Both the position numbers and the translations under genes were made by a program. Below are positions 1-8,539 of a stretch of DNA of 64,000 nucleotides, one piece after another. The stretch comes from UBA3941 sp002385665 (lineage in GTDB: Bacteria; Bacillota; Clostridia; Caldicoprobacterales; UBA3941): positions 310,001-374,000 of the forward strand of contig JBMNFJ010000016.1 of the NCBI GenBank assembly GCA_050949255.1, written 5' to 3'. The notes under the pieces are model-generated. The model saw only the letters and a program-made list of their open reading frames with translations. It was not told where the DNA came from and made no database searches. Every line of letters begins with the position of its first letter. Position 1 is the stretch's first letter.

Positions 1-963
1 ATGGTGGCACAAGGAGTTATTACATTGGGTACTTTGGTAGCCTTTAATAGCTACCTATGGATGCTCATAATGCCCATGAGAATGTTGGGTTGGGTTATCA
101 ATATAATGGAACGGGCAGTGACTTCAGGGCAAAGGGTCTTTGAAATTTTGGATACCGGCTCAATTATAACAGAGAAGGAAAACCCCTACCAATCGGAAAC
201 TGTTCAAGGGCATGTTACCTTTGAGAACGTATCCTTACATTACAAGGATCAACGAGCCCTGGTTGATATAAGTTTGGATGTGCCGGCGGGGAATACCATT
301 GCTATTATGGGTACAACAGGGGCTGGTAAAACAACTATAATTAACGCTCTGAATCGTTTTTATGACGTGTCCAGGGGCAGGGTTTTAGTTGATGGGGTTG
401 ATGTGAGGGATTGGAAACTCAATGCCCTCAGAGAAAACATAGGAATAGTCATGCAGGATGTCTTTCTTTTTTCTGCTACCATCGAAGAAAACATCATGTA
501 CGGCAACCCGAATGCTACAAGGGAAGAGGTTATTAGGGCAGCTAAGATTGCCGATGCCCATGATTTTATAATGGAAATGCCCCAAGGTTATGAAACAATA
601 GTCGGGGAACGGGGCACAGGGTTATCTGGGGGTCAAAAGCAAAGAATTGCAATTGCCAGGGCTATAATTAAGAATCCTAAGATTCTTATCATGGATGATT
701 GTACTTCTGCCGTAGATATGGAAACTGAATTTAAAATTCAACAGGCTCTCAAGGGTATTATGGAAGGTCGGACAACATTTATAGTAGCCCACAGGATTTC
801 CTCTGTAAAAGATGCTGACGAAATCATATTGTTGGATGAAGGACGCATAATCGAAAGAGGTACGCACCAACAGTTACTTAACAGGAAAGGGGAATACTAC
901 AATATTTATTCCCAACAGTATAAAGATTTTAAGGATTTTGAAGGGGATAGGCAGGTGATATAG
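1..963 (+). CDS. ABC exporter subunit A (5' truncated), degenerate ATPase site
   Basis: This is the C-terminal part of an exporter half-transporter; the window begins inside the membrane domain, so the first ATG is not the real start. The visible protein opens with the last membrane helices (residues about 1-35) and then the nucleotide-binding domain: Walker A GTTGAGKTT at 104-112, signature LSGGQ at 208-212, Walker B ILIMDD with Asp at 233 where the catalytic Glu usually stands, D-loop SAVD and H-loop His264. The Glu-to-Asp change is typical of the inactive-site subunit of heterodimeric exporters of the TM287/288 or BmrCD kind. The partner gene begins immediately downstream. The substrate (drug, lipid or peptide) cannot be read from sequence. 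Confidence 0.93.
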   Translation: MVAQGVITLGTLVAFNSYLWMLIMPMRMLGWVINIMERAVTSGQRVFEILDTGSIITEKENPYQSETVQGHVTFENVSLHYKDQRALVDISLDVPAGNTIAIMGTTGAGKTTIINALNRFYDVSRGRVLVDGVDVRDWKLNALRENIGIVMQDVFLFSATIEENIMYGNPNATREEVIRAAKIADAHDFIMEMPQGYETIVGERGTGLSGGQKQRIAIARAIIKNPKILIMDDCTSAVDMETEFKIQQALKGIMEGRTTFIVAHRISSVKDADEIILLDEGRIIERGTHQQLLNRKGEYYNIYSQQYKDFKDFEGDRQVI

Positions 964-964
964 G

Positions 965-2749
965 GTGATGAAGAATAGAATAATAGATGATGAGAAACTT
1001 GAACAACCGTTTAATAAGGAGCAATTTATAAGGTTGTTAGGCTATATGAAGCCCTTTACAAAACAGATAATTATTACCCTCCTATTAATGATTGTTGCTG
1101 CCATTAGTGGATTGTTAGGGCCTTACTTTTTACAGGTTGCCATTGATGAATATATAGAAGTTGCCAACTATAAAGGACTGACCTTGATTACTCTGTTATT
1201 CTTAGGTACTAACCTAATTAATATGGCGTGTATGAAGCAGAGGGTTTATATTATGTCCCTGGTGGGTCAAAAGGTTTTGTACAGAATAAGACAGGATCTT
1301 TTTGAACATATCCAGGATTTATCCTTTACCTTCTATGATACAAGGCCAGCGGGGAAAATACTTGTACGTATAATAAATGATGTAAATTCACTGGGTGATC
1401 TTCTGACAAATGGCATAATCAACGTATTGACGGATTTCTTTACGTTAATAATAGCTATAATAATTATGGCTTATATCAACCTAAAGTTGACCCTGGTTAC
1501 TATGAGTACGGTTCCCTTATTAATGATCTTGGTAGGTGTACTAAAAAGAAGGATTCGACGTAGATGGCAGGAGGTACGGAAAAAGAATTCCAATATGAAT
1601 GCTTATCTACATGAGAGCTTGGCCGGTATGCGGGTTACCCAAGCCTTCGTTAGAGAACCTGAGACCAGGCAATTATACAACGAATTAAGCGGAGATATAT
1701 TTACCACCTGGATGGATGCCATAAAGTTAAACAATCTATTTTGGCCTGGCATAGAATTGATTGGGGCTCTTGGTGTAGTCCTGGTATATATATTTGGTGT
1801 TGGATCTTTAGATAGCAATACTGTTTCTGTCGGTGTTTTGGTTGCATTTATTGGGTATGTTTGGAGGATATGGCAGCCTATCAACAACCTTGCTAATTTC
1901 TATAATTCTCTTTTAATGGCTATGGCCTCCACCGAAAGGATATTTGAACTTCTGGACACAAAGCCTGACATAAAGGATGAAGAGGGCGCTTATCCCATTC
2001 CTGATATCCAAGGCGAAGTTAGGTTTGAGAATCTGGAATTTTATTACGATCCCGAAAAACCGGTATTGAAAGGTGTCGATTTTGTGGTAAAACCCGGTGA
2101 AACCATAGCCTTGGTTGGACCTACAGGGGCGGGTAAGAGCACCATTGTAAATTTAATAAGCCGCTTCTATGATCCTATTAAAGGAAGAGTACTTATAGAT
2201 GGTCACGACATTAAGGGCGTGACTCTAAATTCTCTTAGAAAACAGATGGGTGTTATGCTACAGGACAGTTTTATCTTCTCAGGTACAATTATGGATAATA
2301 TAAGATATGGGAAACTGGATGCTACTGACGAGGAGGTAATGAATGCGGCTAAGGTTGTAAATGCCCACGGCTTTATTTCCGAAATGGAAAAGGGATATTA
2401 CACGGAAGTAAAGGAGAGGGGATCCAGACTATCTCAAGGACAAAAACAGCTGATCTCATTCGCAAGAGCATTATTGGCAGACCCCAGGATACTAATTCTG
2501 GACGAGGCTACTTCCAGTATCGACACGCAAACTGAAATTCTCGTACAACAAGGGTTGGCTCAGCTATTGAAGGGCAGAACATCCTTTGTTATTGCCCATA
2601 GGCTGTCCACCATCAGAAATGCCGACAGAATTATGATTGTGGATGAGGGCACAATACTTGAATCAGGAAATCATGATGAACTAATTAAGAAAAAGGGTAT
2701 TTATTACAATCTATACAAAGCCCAGTACAAGTTCTTAAATGCGGTATAG
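965..2749 (+). CDS. ABC exporter subunit B, canonical Walker B
   Basis: A full-length 594-residue exporter half-transporter with six predicted membrane helices in the first ~320 residues, then an ATPase domain with Walker A GPTGAGKST (~385-393), signature LSQGQ (~489-493) and Walker B ILILDEATSS with the catalytic Glu. The Gly-to-Gln change in its signature falls on the subunit that would complete the degenerate site of subunit A, so the two proteins look like one asymmetric heterodimer. It starts GTG-ATG one base after the stop of subunit A, which implies translational coupling. A hairpin terminator follows. Multidrug or lipid export is the family expectation; the true cargo is unknown. Confidence 0.95.
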   Translation: MMKNRIIDDEKLEQPFNKEQFIRLLGYMKPFTKQIIITLLLMIVAAISGLLGPYFLQVAIDEYIEVANYKGLTLITLLFLGTNLINMACMKQRVYIMSLVGQKVLYRIRQDLFEHIQDLSFTFYDTRPAGKILVRIINDVNSLGDLLTNGIINVLTDFFTLIIAIIIMAYINLKLTLVTMSTVPLLMILVGVLKRRIRRRWQEVRKKNSNMNAYLHESLAGMRVTQAFVREPETRQLYNELSGDIFTTWMDAIKLNNLFWPGIELIGALGVVLVYIFGVGSLDSNTVSVGVLVAFIGYVWRIWQPINNLANFYNSLLMAMASTERIFELLDTKPDIKDEEGAYPIPDIQGEVRFENLEFYYDPEKPVLKGVDFVVKPGETIALVGPTGAGKSTIVNLISRFYDPIKGRVLIDGHDIKGVTLNSLRKQMGVMLQDSFIFSGTIMDNIRYGKLDATDEEVMNAAKVVNAHGFISEMEKGYYTEVKERGSRLSQGQKQLISFARALLADPRILILDEATSSIDTQTEILVQQGLAQLLKGRTSFVIAHRLSTIRNADRIMIVDEGTILESGNHDELIKKKGIYYNLYKAQYKFLNAV

Positions 2750-2755
2750 GCTATT

Positions 2756-2796
2756 AGGTTCAGAGGCTATGAAATAAGGCCTCTGGACCTATTTTA
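2756..2796 (+). terminator. Rho-independent terminator after ABC exporter
   Basis: A stem of about 12 bp (arms 2756-2767 and 2779-2790, one G-U pair, core CAGAGGC/GCCTCTG) is followed by ATTTTATAAT. The U-tract is imperfect, but the position between the exporter and a new promoter fits. Confidence 0.7.
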
Positions 2797-2833
2797 TAAT
2801 AAGGTTTTGTATCTCGCCAGTGTAGACCTTTTA

Positions 2834-2842
2834 TGCTATAAT
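2834..2842 (+). promoter_or_regulatory. Extended -10 promoter for the MFS gene
   Basis: TGCTATAAT is a perfect extended -10 (TGn-TATAAT). No good -35 lies 17 bases upstream, which is usual for extended -10 promoters. It sits about 55 bases before the chosen start of the MFS gene. Confidence 0.6.
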
Positions 2843-2896
2843 TGTATCCAGTGTGTTTTTTCACTAAAGACTGTTTGATTTATGGGGGTTGGATAC

Positions 2897-4183
2897 ATGG
2901 TTGAGAGAAGACTAAGGGGTCAATTGCGGGAGACAGGGAATATACTTAAAGGCTTTAAGGGCAACGCCAGAGCCTGTCTTATGATGGAACCCTTGTGGGG
3001 TATACCCTACAACTTATTTATTACTTATACTTCCGTTTACATGGCAGCTTTAGGGTGTACTGAACAGGAGATTGGTCTAATAGCTTCTGTCGGCCTGATA
3101 TTTCAGATGTTTTTCTCATTGGTTGGTGGTCATATAACGGACAAACTTGGGAGAAAGCGCACGAGCCTGTTATTTGCAATCATAAGCTGGAGCATTCCCA
3201 CCTTAATTTGGGCTATGGCCCAGAACTTTTATTATTTTTTGATAGCGGCTATTATAAACAGTGCAGTCAGGGTCGTTCATACCTCATGGACTTGTCTCTT
3301 TGTAGAGGACACTCCACCGGGGGAAAGGGTCCATGTATTTACCTGGATGCAGATTGCGGGGATATTATCTGGGTTTGTGGCACCGATGGCAGGGTTCTTT
3401 GTGGCCAGATACCAGCTTGTACCCGCCGTTAGAGGACTTTATTTTTTTGCTTTCTTTTCCATGACCTTTATGTTTATTTTTAGAAACTTTATGGTGCATG
3501 AAACTGAGCAAGGGCTCGTTAGGATGAAGGAGTCTAGAAATGTGAATTTTTTTGATAGCTTAAAGGATTATAAGAGGGCTGCTTCGCAACTATTGACTAC
3601 ACCTTATACCATGATTGCCTTCTTATTATCTGTATTTGTTAATATTTATACCGTTGTCAGAACCAATTTTTTTGCTATACTTTTGACAAAAAAACTAGGA
3701 TTCAGTCAGGGTAGTATAGCCCTATTTCCCATGATACAATCGGGAATAATGCTTCTGGTCTTATTATTTGTGATGCCCATAATCGGAAGATTGAGTTTTA
3801 AAAAACCGCTGTTGGCATCCTTTGTTTCCTTAATTATAAGTAATCTACTCTTGGTTGTATCCCCTGATAGGAGTTATATAGTGTTAATTATTTCCACTAT
3901 ATTTATGGCTTTTGGGACTGCCATATCTTTTCCCCTTGTGGAATCAATATTAGCCAACGCTATAGGTGACAAAGAAAGAGCAAAAACTATGTCCATCCTC
4001 CACGTTATGCTCTTTGCCATAACAGCGCCCTTTGGATATATAGGAGGGCTACTTGCATCTGTATCTGAGGAACTACCATTTGTTATGATGAGCTTAATAT
4101 TTCTTGTCTGTATATTCTTAATCTTGGTTTTGGACAGACTAAAAGATACGACTAAACATTCAGAGAACGGATTGGAACAATAA
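2897..4183 (+). CDS. MFS transporter
   Basis: A 428-residue major facilitator superfamily permease with about 12 hydrophobic segments. The loop after TM2 reads GGHITDKLGRKR, a clear version of the MFS signature G-x-x-x-D-R/K-x-G-R-R/K. The ATG at 2897 is preferred to one 15 bases upstream because GGGGG lies 8-9 bases before it, while the upstream ATG has no Shine-Dalgarno. The gene stands alone between its own extended -10 promoter and the promoter of the S-component gene. Nothing in the sequence shows the substrate. Confidence 0.9.
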   Translation: MVERRLRGQLRETGNILKGFKGNARACLMMEPLWGIPYNLFITYTSVYMAALGCTEQEIGLIASVGLIFQMFFSLVGGHITDKLGRKRTSLLFAIISWSIPTLIWAMAQNFYYFLIAAIINSAVRVVHTSWTCLFVEDTPPGERVHVFTWMQIAGILSGFVAPMAGFFVARYQLVPAVRGLYFFAFFSMTFMFIFRNFMVHETEQGLVRMKESRNVNFFDSLKDYKRAASQLLTTPYTMIAFLLSVFVNIYTVVRTNFFAILLTKKLGFSQGSIALFPMIQSGIMLLVLLFVMPIIGRLSFKKPLLASFVSLIISNLLLVVSPDRSYIVLIISTIFMAFGTAISFPLVESILANAIGDKERAKTMSILHVMLFAITAPFGYIGGLLASVSEELPFVMMSLIFLVCIFLILVLDRLKDTTKHSENGLEQ

Positions 4184-4191
4184 AAATTTCC

Positions 4192-4220
4192 TTGAATTTC
4201 CCACGTGACTTTGGTATGAT
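4192..4220 (+). promoter_or_regulatory. Sigma-A type promoter for ECF S-component gene
   Basis: TTGAAT (4192-4197) and TATGAT (4215-4220) with a 17-base spacer. Transcription would start near 4227, giving a leader of about 110 bases before the TTG start at 4338. Confidence 0.75.
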
Positions 4221-4337
4221 AATTACCATAAATCTATGGCTAACATCCGAATGGAGTTGGACTATAGAACAAATAGATATCTAATACGTTGATGCTGTCA
4301 GGTATCCGCATTAGGAACTTGAACGGGGGTATGTCAA

Positions 4338-4940
4338 TTGAATTTTACGACACGTAAATTAGCGGTTATTGGTATGTTGGGTGGTATATCGATCATGTTG
4401 GAATTTGGTGGACTGGGGATTATTCAGCTACCCTTTCTGCCGGTGCAAGTTACTATTATGCATATACCAACCATCATAGGTGCAATAGTCGAAGGTCCTA
4501 TAGTGGGACTATTCATAGGCCTAATTTTTGGTGGTTTCAGCATGTATCGTGCCTTTACTCAGCCAAGTATTTTGTCGGTAGCATTTATGAATCCGATGGT
4601 CTCAATATTACCCAGGTTGGCTATCGCCTTGACTAGCTATTATTCTTTTCAGGCTATAAAAAAGCTTTTTAAGGGAAATATTCAAAAGAGAATAGCTTTA
4701 AGTACTATGGTAGCCTCTGCCGTAGGAACATTGACAAACACTATTGGGGTGTTGGGCATAGCCTATATATTGTACAAGGACCTATTAGCAAAGATGCTGA
4801 ATGTTGAACCATCAATGGTAGGTAAAGCTGTAATATATGGGGTTGCAATACCGAACGGGGTTCCGGAGGCAATTGCCGCCGTGCTGATTATAACGCCAAT
4901 AGTTCAAGCACTAAGGAAGTTATACAAGACTGATTTTTAA
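4338..4940 (+). CDS. ECF transporter S component, probably for pantothenate
   Basis: A 200-residue membrane protein with about six hydrophobic segments and the look of an energy-coupling factor substrate-binding (S) subunit, including the conserved-type stretch around VEGPIVGLFIGLIFGG. It would use the shared EcfA/A'/T module, which is not in this window. Pantothenate is inferred only from coaX, the next gene, so PanT is a guess; other B vitamins remain possible. The start is a TTG with GGGGGT eight bases upstream; the nearer ATG at 4331 is out of frame and soon stops. A hairpin terminator follows the gene. Confidence 0.82.
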   Translation: MNFTTRKLAVIGMLGGISIMLEFGGLGIIQLPFLPVQVTIMHIPTIIGAIVEGPIVGLFIGLIFGGFSMYRAFTQPSILSVAFMNPMVSILPRLAIALTSYYSFQAIKKLFKGNIQKRIALSTMVASAVGTLTNTIGVLGIAYILYKDLLAKMLNVEPSMVGKAVIYGVAIPNGVPEAIAAVLIITPIVQALRKLYKTDF

Positions 4941-4959
4941 TAGATTGATAGGTTATAGC

Positions 4960-4989
4960 GGGCAGGGAGGTTTCCCTGCCCATATTTTT
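4960..4989 (+). terminator. Terminator after S-component gene
   Basis: A perfect 9-bp GC-rich stem (GGGCAGGGA at 4960-4968, complement at 4973-4981) with a 4-base loop, followed by ATATTTTTA. It lies only 22 bases before coaX, so some read-through into coaX is possible. Confidence 0.85.
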
Positions 4990-5010
4990 ACAGGAAGGGT
5001 GTAAGAAGTT

Positions 5011-5784
5011 ATGATTTTAGTAATTGATATTGGTAATACCAACGCAGTACTGGGAGTTTATAGTGGCTCAAAACTGGTAACAAGCTGGAGATTGACTACG
5101 GATAGAAATAAGACGGGTGATGAATTAGGTATACTAGTGATGGACCTGTTTAGATATAGTAAGGTGACCAATAGGGATATAAAGGGGATAATCATTTCTT
5201 CAGTAGTACCTACCTTAATGGATGCTTTGGAATTGATGTGTAAGAAATATTTTGGGATTGAGCCTATGGTAGTAGGGCCGGGAATAAAGACCGGTATGAA
5301 TATCCGAGTTGATAACCCCAAAGAGGTAGGCGCTGATAGAATAGTCAATGCTATTGCCGCCTATGAGGCTTACGGCGGTCCCTTGGTAATTATTGATTTT
5401 GGTACAGCTACTACATTTTGTGCTGTGTCAGCCCAGGGAGAATATCTGGGAGGATGCATTTCAACAGGTATTAAAATCTCAACTGAGGCTCTATTCCAAT
5501 ATGCCGCGAAGCTGCCCCGAATCGAACTAATTAAACCGGACCATGTAATTGGGAAAAATACAGTAGAGAGTATGCAAGCGGGTATTGTATATGGTTATAT
5601 TGGTCAGGTTGACTATATAGTTTGCCGTATGAAGAAGGAATTAAATGCGCCAAACGCTAAGGTCATAGCAACTGGAGGATTGGCTGATTTAATAGCCAAA
5701 GAATCTGAAACAGTAGACATAATTGATAAGAATTTGACACTAGAGGGTTTGAGAATAATATATGAAAGGAATCAGGAGCGATAG
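5011..5784 (+). CDS. coaX: Type III pantothenate kinase
   Basis: CoaX phosphorylates pantothenate in the first step of coenzyme A synthesis. It is an ASKHA-fold cytoplasmic enzyme that usually works as a dimer. The 257-residue length is standard. Diagnostic motifs are DIGNTN at residues 5-10 (phosphate 1), GADRIVNAIAAYE in the pantothenate-binding region, and DFGTATTF (phosphate 2). The ATG has GGAAGGGTG upstream. Its neighbour is an ECF vitamin S component, which fits uptake plus phosphorylation of pantothenate. Confidence 0.97.
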   Translation: MILVIDIGNTNAVLGVYSGSKLVTSWRLTTDRNKTGDELGILVMDLFRYSKVTNRDIKGIIISSVVPTLMDALELMCKKYFGIEPMVVGPGIKTGMNIRVDNPKEVGADRIVNAIAAYEAYGGPLVIIDFGTATTFCAVSAQGEYLGGCISTGIKISTEALFQYAAKLPRIELIKPDHVIGKNTVESMQAGIVYGYIGQVDYIVCRMKKELNAPNAKVIATGGLADLIAKESETVDIIDKNLTLEGLRIIYERNQER

Positions 5785-5844
5785 ATATGAATGGGGGTTC
5801 CTTTGGGGTAATGAAATTCAACCGATAACCATGGAACTGCTAAA

Positions 5845-5873
5845 TTTACAAAATATCTGCTTCGTGTTATTAT
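5845..5873 (+). promoter_or_regulatory. Promoter that fixes the start of the next gene
   Basis: TTTACA (5845-5850), 17-base spacer, TATTAT (5868-5873). The -10 covers the upstream in-frame ATG at 5872, so a transcript from here starts near 5880 and can only use the later ATG at 5935. Confidence 0.65.
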
Positions 5874-5934
5874 GATGAATATTGATGTAGACAATGGCGA
5901 TAACGTAAGGGTGCAGCCAGGAGTGGGGGGTCCT

Positions 5935-6477
5935 ATGTTGAATACATTATTGCGACTTTTATCCTATATTTTGACCAGGTTGACTGTATTTGCGATTATA
6001 GCAATATTAATTATTTTAGCCATATTTATAGGCTACGATTGGGCTAATATCTATGTGATTACCAATGAAGGTTTGGCTCAGCGCGCGGAAACGGTACTCA
6101 AGGGTGAAGATACTTCAGAGCTCATCAAATTTTATACACAGGATTTTCTTGATAGGGACCCGTTGTTGTCCAGAGCTCCATATGAAAAATTTGATATTTC
6201 CAATTATGATCACCGGATAAGGATCAAGATGCTATGGGTATGGCCCTGGGAAAACAAGACCAAGGTAAAAGTAGAAGAGATAATCAACGGTATTGAAGGT
6301 AGCGTTAAGGATGAAGAATCCGGAGATATTCCTATACCTCCTTGGGATAATGGTGAAAAGATTGTTATATTAGAAAAGGATGGCAGATGGAAGATAGATA
6401 ATGTACTCCTCACTAAACCCATTAAGTTGGAAACTAAAAAGGAAAATATCAAATCAGATGAGGGGAACCAGGATTAA
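5935..6477 (+). CDS. Small single-pass membrane protein, unknown function
   Basis: A 180-residue protein with one strong N-terminal membrane helix (about residues 8-38) and a mostly polar C-terminal region that is probably extracytoplasmic. It is rich in acidic and basic residues and contains a WVWPW patch. I do not recognise the family. The open frame extends upstream to 5872, but the ATG at 5935 is preceded by GGAG and G6, and the promoter -10 overlaps the upstream ATG, so 5935 is chosen. It lies between coaX and dusB with its own promoter and terminator, so it looks monocistronic. Confidence 0.75.
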   Translation: MLNTLLRLLSYILTRLTVFAIIAILIILAIFIGYDWANIYVITNEGLAQRAETVLKGEDTSELIKFYTQDFLDRDPLLSRAPYEKFDISNYDHRIRIKMLWVWPWENKTKVKVEEIINGIEGSVKDEESGDIPIPPWDNGEKIVILEKDGRWKIDNVLLTKPIKLETKKENIKSDEGNQD

Positions 6478-6505
6478 GCCGCATAGCGTTGCGGCTGTTT
6501 CTATT
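6477..6505 (+). terminator. Terminator after small membrane protein
   Basis: A 7-bp stem AGCCGCA/TGCGGCT (6477-6483 and 6490-6496) followed by GTTTCTATT. The first arm begins on the last base of the stop codon. Confidence 0.65.
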
Positions 6506-6552
6506 AATACCAGATTGTAAAGGATCGATTCTATTTTGGAAAGGGATATTAC

Positions 6553-7536
6553 ATGATACAAAAGGATTTGACTATAGGCGGATTAAAACTACCCAACAAT
6601 ATAGTATTAGCGCCTATGGCAGGGATAACTGATATGCCCTTCCGCTTGATATGCAAAGGCTATGGCTGCGGTATGATGTATACTGAGATGGTAAGCGCTA
6701 AAGGTTTATACTATGGAAGTGAAAGGACAGGGGATTTATTACAAGTACATTCGACAGAGCATCCCATAGGTGTTCAGATATTTGGTTCCGAACCTGAGAT
6801 AATGGCTATGATGGCCGAAAGAATATCAGAGCTGGACATTGAACTAATTGATATAAATATGGGATGTCCCGCGCCTAAGATAACAAAGAACGGGCAAGGA
6901 TCAGCCCTTATGAAAGATCCTGCAAGGGTTGGTAAGATAATCAAAGCTGTAGTTAAAAGGTCATCTAAACCGGTTACAGTAAAAATTCGAAAAGGATGGG
7001 ATGATTCACAAATAAATGCGGTGGAGATTGCCAAGATAGCCCAAGACGAGGGTGCATCGGCCATAACAGTACATGGTAGGACACGGGAGCAATTCTATTC
7101 AGGCAAGGCCGATTGGGATATAATCACACAGGTTAGGGAAGCTGTTGATATACCCGTAATAGGAAATGGGGATGTTTTTACACCTGAGGCTGCCCTCCAA
7201 ATGCTTAAGGAGACAGGATGTCATGGGGTAATGGTAGCCAGGGGAGCCCAAGGGCGGCCCTGGATATTCGAGGGAATTATCCACTATTTAAAAACAGGCA
7301 ATAAGCTAGAGGAACCTTCAGTTTCTGAGAGGATAAACATAGCGGTTAAGCATCTAAATCTGGCAGTAAAGCTTAAAGGTGAAAAACTGGGGGTCATAGA
7401 GATGAGAAAGCACTTGGCATGGTATTTAAAAGGCATGAAAAATGCAAATACCATAAAGAACAAATTAAACTCCCTGGAGAATAGTGAACAGATACAAAAC
7501 ACCCTTTTCGAATACTTGGAAAGAGAGTATAATTAA
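6553..7536 (+). CDS. dusB: tRNA-dihydrouridine synthase DusB-type
   Basis: This flavoenzyme reduces uridine in the tRNA D-loop to dihydrouridine. The 327 residues match the family. It has an N-terminal FMN-binding TIM barrel with APMAGITDMPFR near residue 19, the catalytic loop MGCPAPKITKNGQGSALM with its active-site Cys, and the phosphate-binding VHGRTREQFYSG and GNGDVF segments, followed by a helical C-terminal domain. GGAAAGGG lies upstream of the ATG. The order coaX-dusB-greA-lysS is common in clostridia, though two extra genes are inserted before greA here. Confidence 0.96.
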   Translation: MIQKDLTIGGLKLPNNIVLAPMAGITDMPFRLICKGYGCGMMYTEMVSAKGLYYGSERTGDLLQVHSTEHPIGVQIFGSEPEIMAMMAERISELDIELIDINMGCPAPKITKNGQGSALMKDPARVGKIIKAVVKRSSKPVTVKIRKGWDDSQINAVEIAKIAQDEGASAITVHGRTREQFYSGKADWDIITQVREAVDIPVIGNGDVFTPEAALQMLKETGCHGVMVARGAQGRPWIFEGIIHYLKTGNKLEEPSVSERINIAVKHLNLAVKLKGEKLGVIEMRKHLAWYLKGMKNANTIKNKLNSLENSEQIQNTLFEYLEREYN

Positions 7537-7608
7537 GGTAGGAATGTATTTTGATATCCGTGACTTAGGAGACTAGCAGTATTGAACCTAATATACGAGG
7601 GGGTACTT

Positions 7609-8514
7609 ATGAAGAGAATCGTAAGCATAAGTATAGGTTCGTCAACCAGAGATCATAGGGTTGAAACAGAAATACTTGGAGAGAAGTTCTTAATAGAAAG
7701 AATAGGGACAAATGGAGATATAGGGAAAGCTATTGAGATAGTAAAAGACCTGGACGGTAAAGTTGATGTTTTTGGTATGGGCGGTATCGACTTGTTTCTC
7801 TACGGTCGTAAGAATAAGCGCTATCTTCTAAGATCAGCCTTGCCTATTCTCAAGGTTGCTGTTAAAACACCAATTGTTGATGGGTCGGGTTTAAAAAATA
7901 CTTTGGAGAGAAGGGTAGTGAAGTTCGTAAATCAAGAATACAATATACCCTTTGCAGATAAAAAAGTTTTATTGGTATGTGGAATGGATAGATTTGGAAT
8001 GGCCGAGACTTTTGAAACCCTAGGCAGTAAGGTCACTTATGGAGATCTCATATTTGCATTGGGCATAAAAATACCTATAAACAGTTTAAAAACCCTACAT
8101 ACCATAGCAGCCATCTTTATGCCTATAGTCAGCAGAATGCCATTTAAACTGCTCTACCCCACCGGAGATAGCCAGGATCAAAATATACCAAAGTATCATA
8201 AGTATTACCATAATGCTGATATTATAGCCGGTGATTTCATATATATAAAGAAACACATTCCTCTGGAGATGGAAGGCAAAATTATAATCACAAATACAGT
8301 TACTCTTGATGATATAGATTTTCTAAGAGAACGGGGAATTAAGATGCTGATCACCTCAACCCCCGAATTAAATGGGAGATCTTTTGGCACCAATGTAATT
8401 GAGGCGGTTCTATTAAGCTTGATTGATGGAAGAATGCAGGAGGCTACACCGGAAGTTTATGAAGACTTAATCAATAAAAGTGGATTTAAGCATCGGGTCG
8501 AGATACTAAATTAG
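7609..8514 (+). CDS. Predicted dehydrogenase-like protein (quinate/shikimate 5-dehydrogenase-like)
   Basis: A 301-residue cytoplasmic protein. Similar proteins in Firmicutes are, from memory, labelled quinate 5-dehydrogenase, but that activity is not shown here. The N-terminal part contains SIGSSTRDH and a glycine-rich VFGMGGIDLFLYGR; the middle has KKVLLVCGMDRFGMAETFE, which could be a nucleotide-binding Rossmann segment; the end has a conserved-looking TSTPELNGRSFGTNV. The ATG at 7609 has GAGGGGG five bases upstream; an in-frame TTG at 7582 has none. It follows dusB closely and precedes a second unfamiliar gene by 25 bases, so the two are probably co-transcribed. Confidence 0.75.
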   Translation: MKRIVSISIGSSTRDHRVETEILGEKFLIERIGTNGDIGKAIEIVKDLDGKVDVFGMGGIDLFLYGRKNKRYLLRSALPILKVAVKTPIVDGSGLKNTLERRVVKFVNQEYNIPFADKKVLLVCGMDRFGMAETFETLGSKVTYGDLIFALGIKIPINSLKTLHTIAAIFMPIVSRMPFKLLYPTGDSQDQNIPKYHKYYHNADIIAGDFIYIKKHIPLEMEGKIIITNTVTLDDIDFLRERGIKMLITSTPELNGRSFGTNVIEAVLLSLIDGRMQEATPEVYEDLINKSGFKHRVEILN

Positions 8515-8539
8515 GTTTTAATGAAAGGGGCCATAGCCA

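Noticed and set aside
5872..5934. Upstream ATG at 5872 for the small membrane protein
   Set aside because: It overlaps the promoter -10 (TATTAT), so it would not be on the transcript; 5935 has a good ribosome site.
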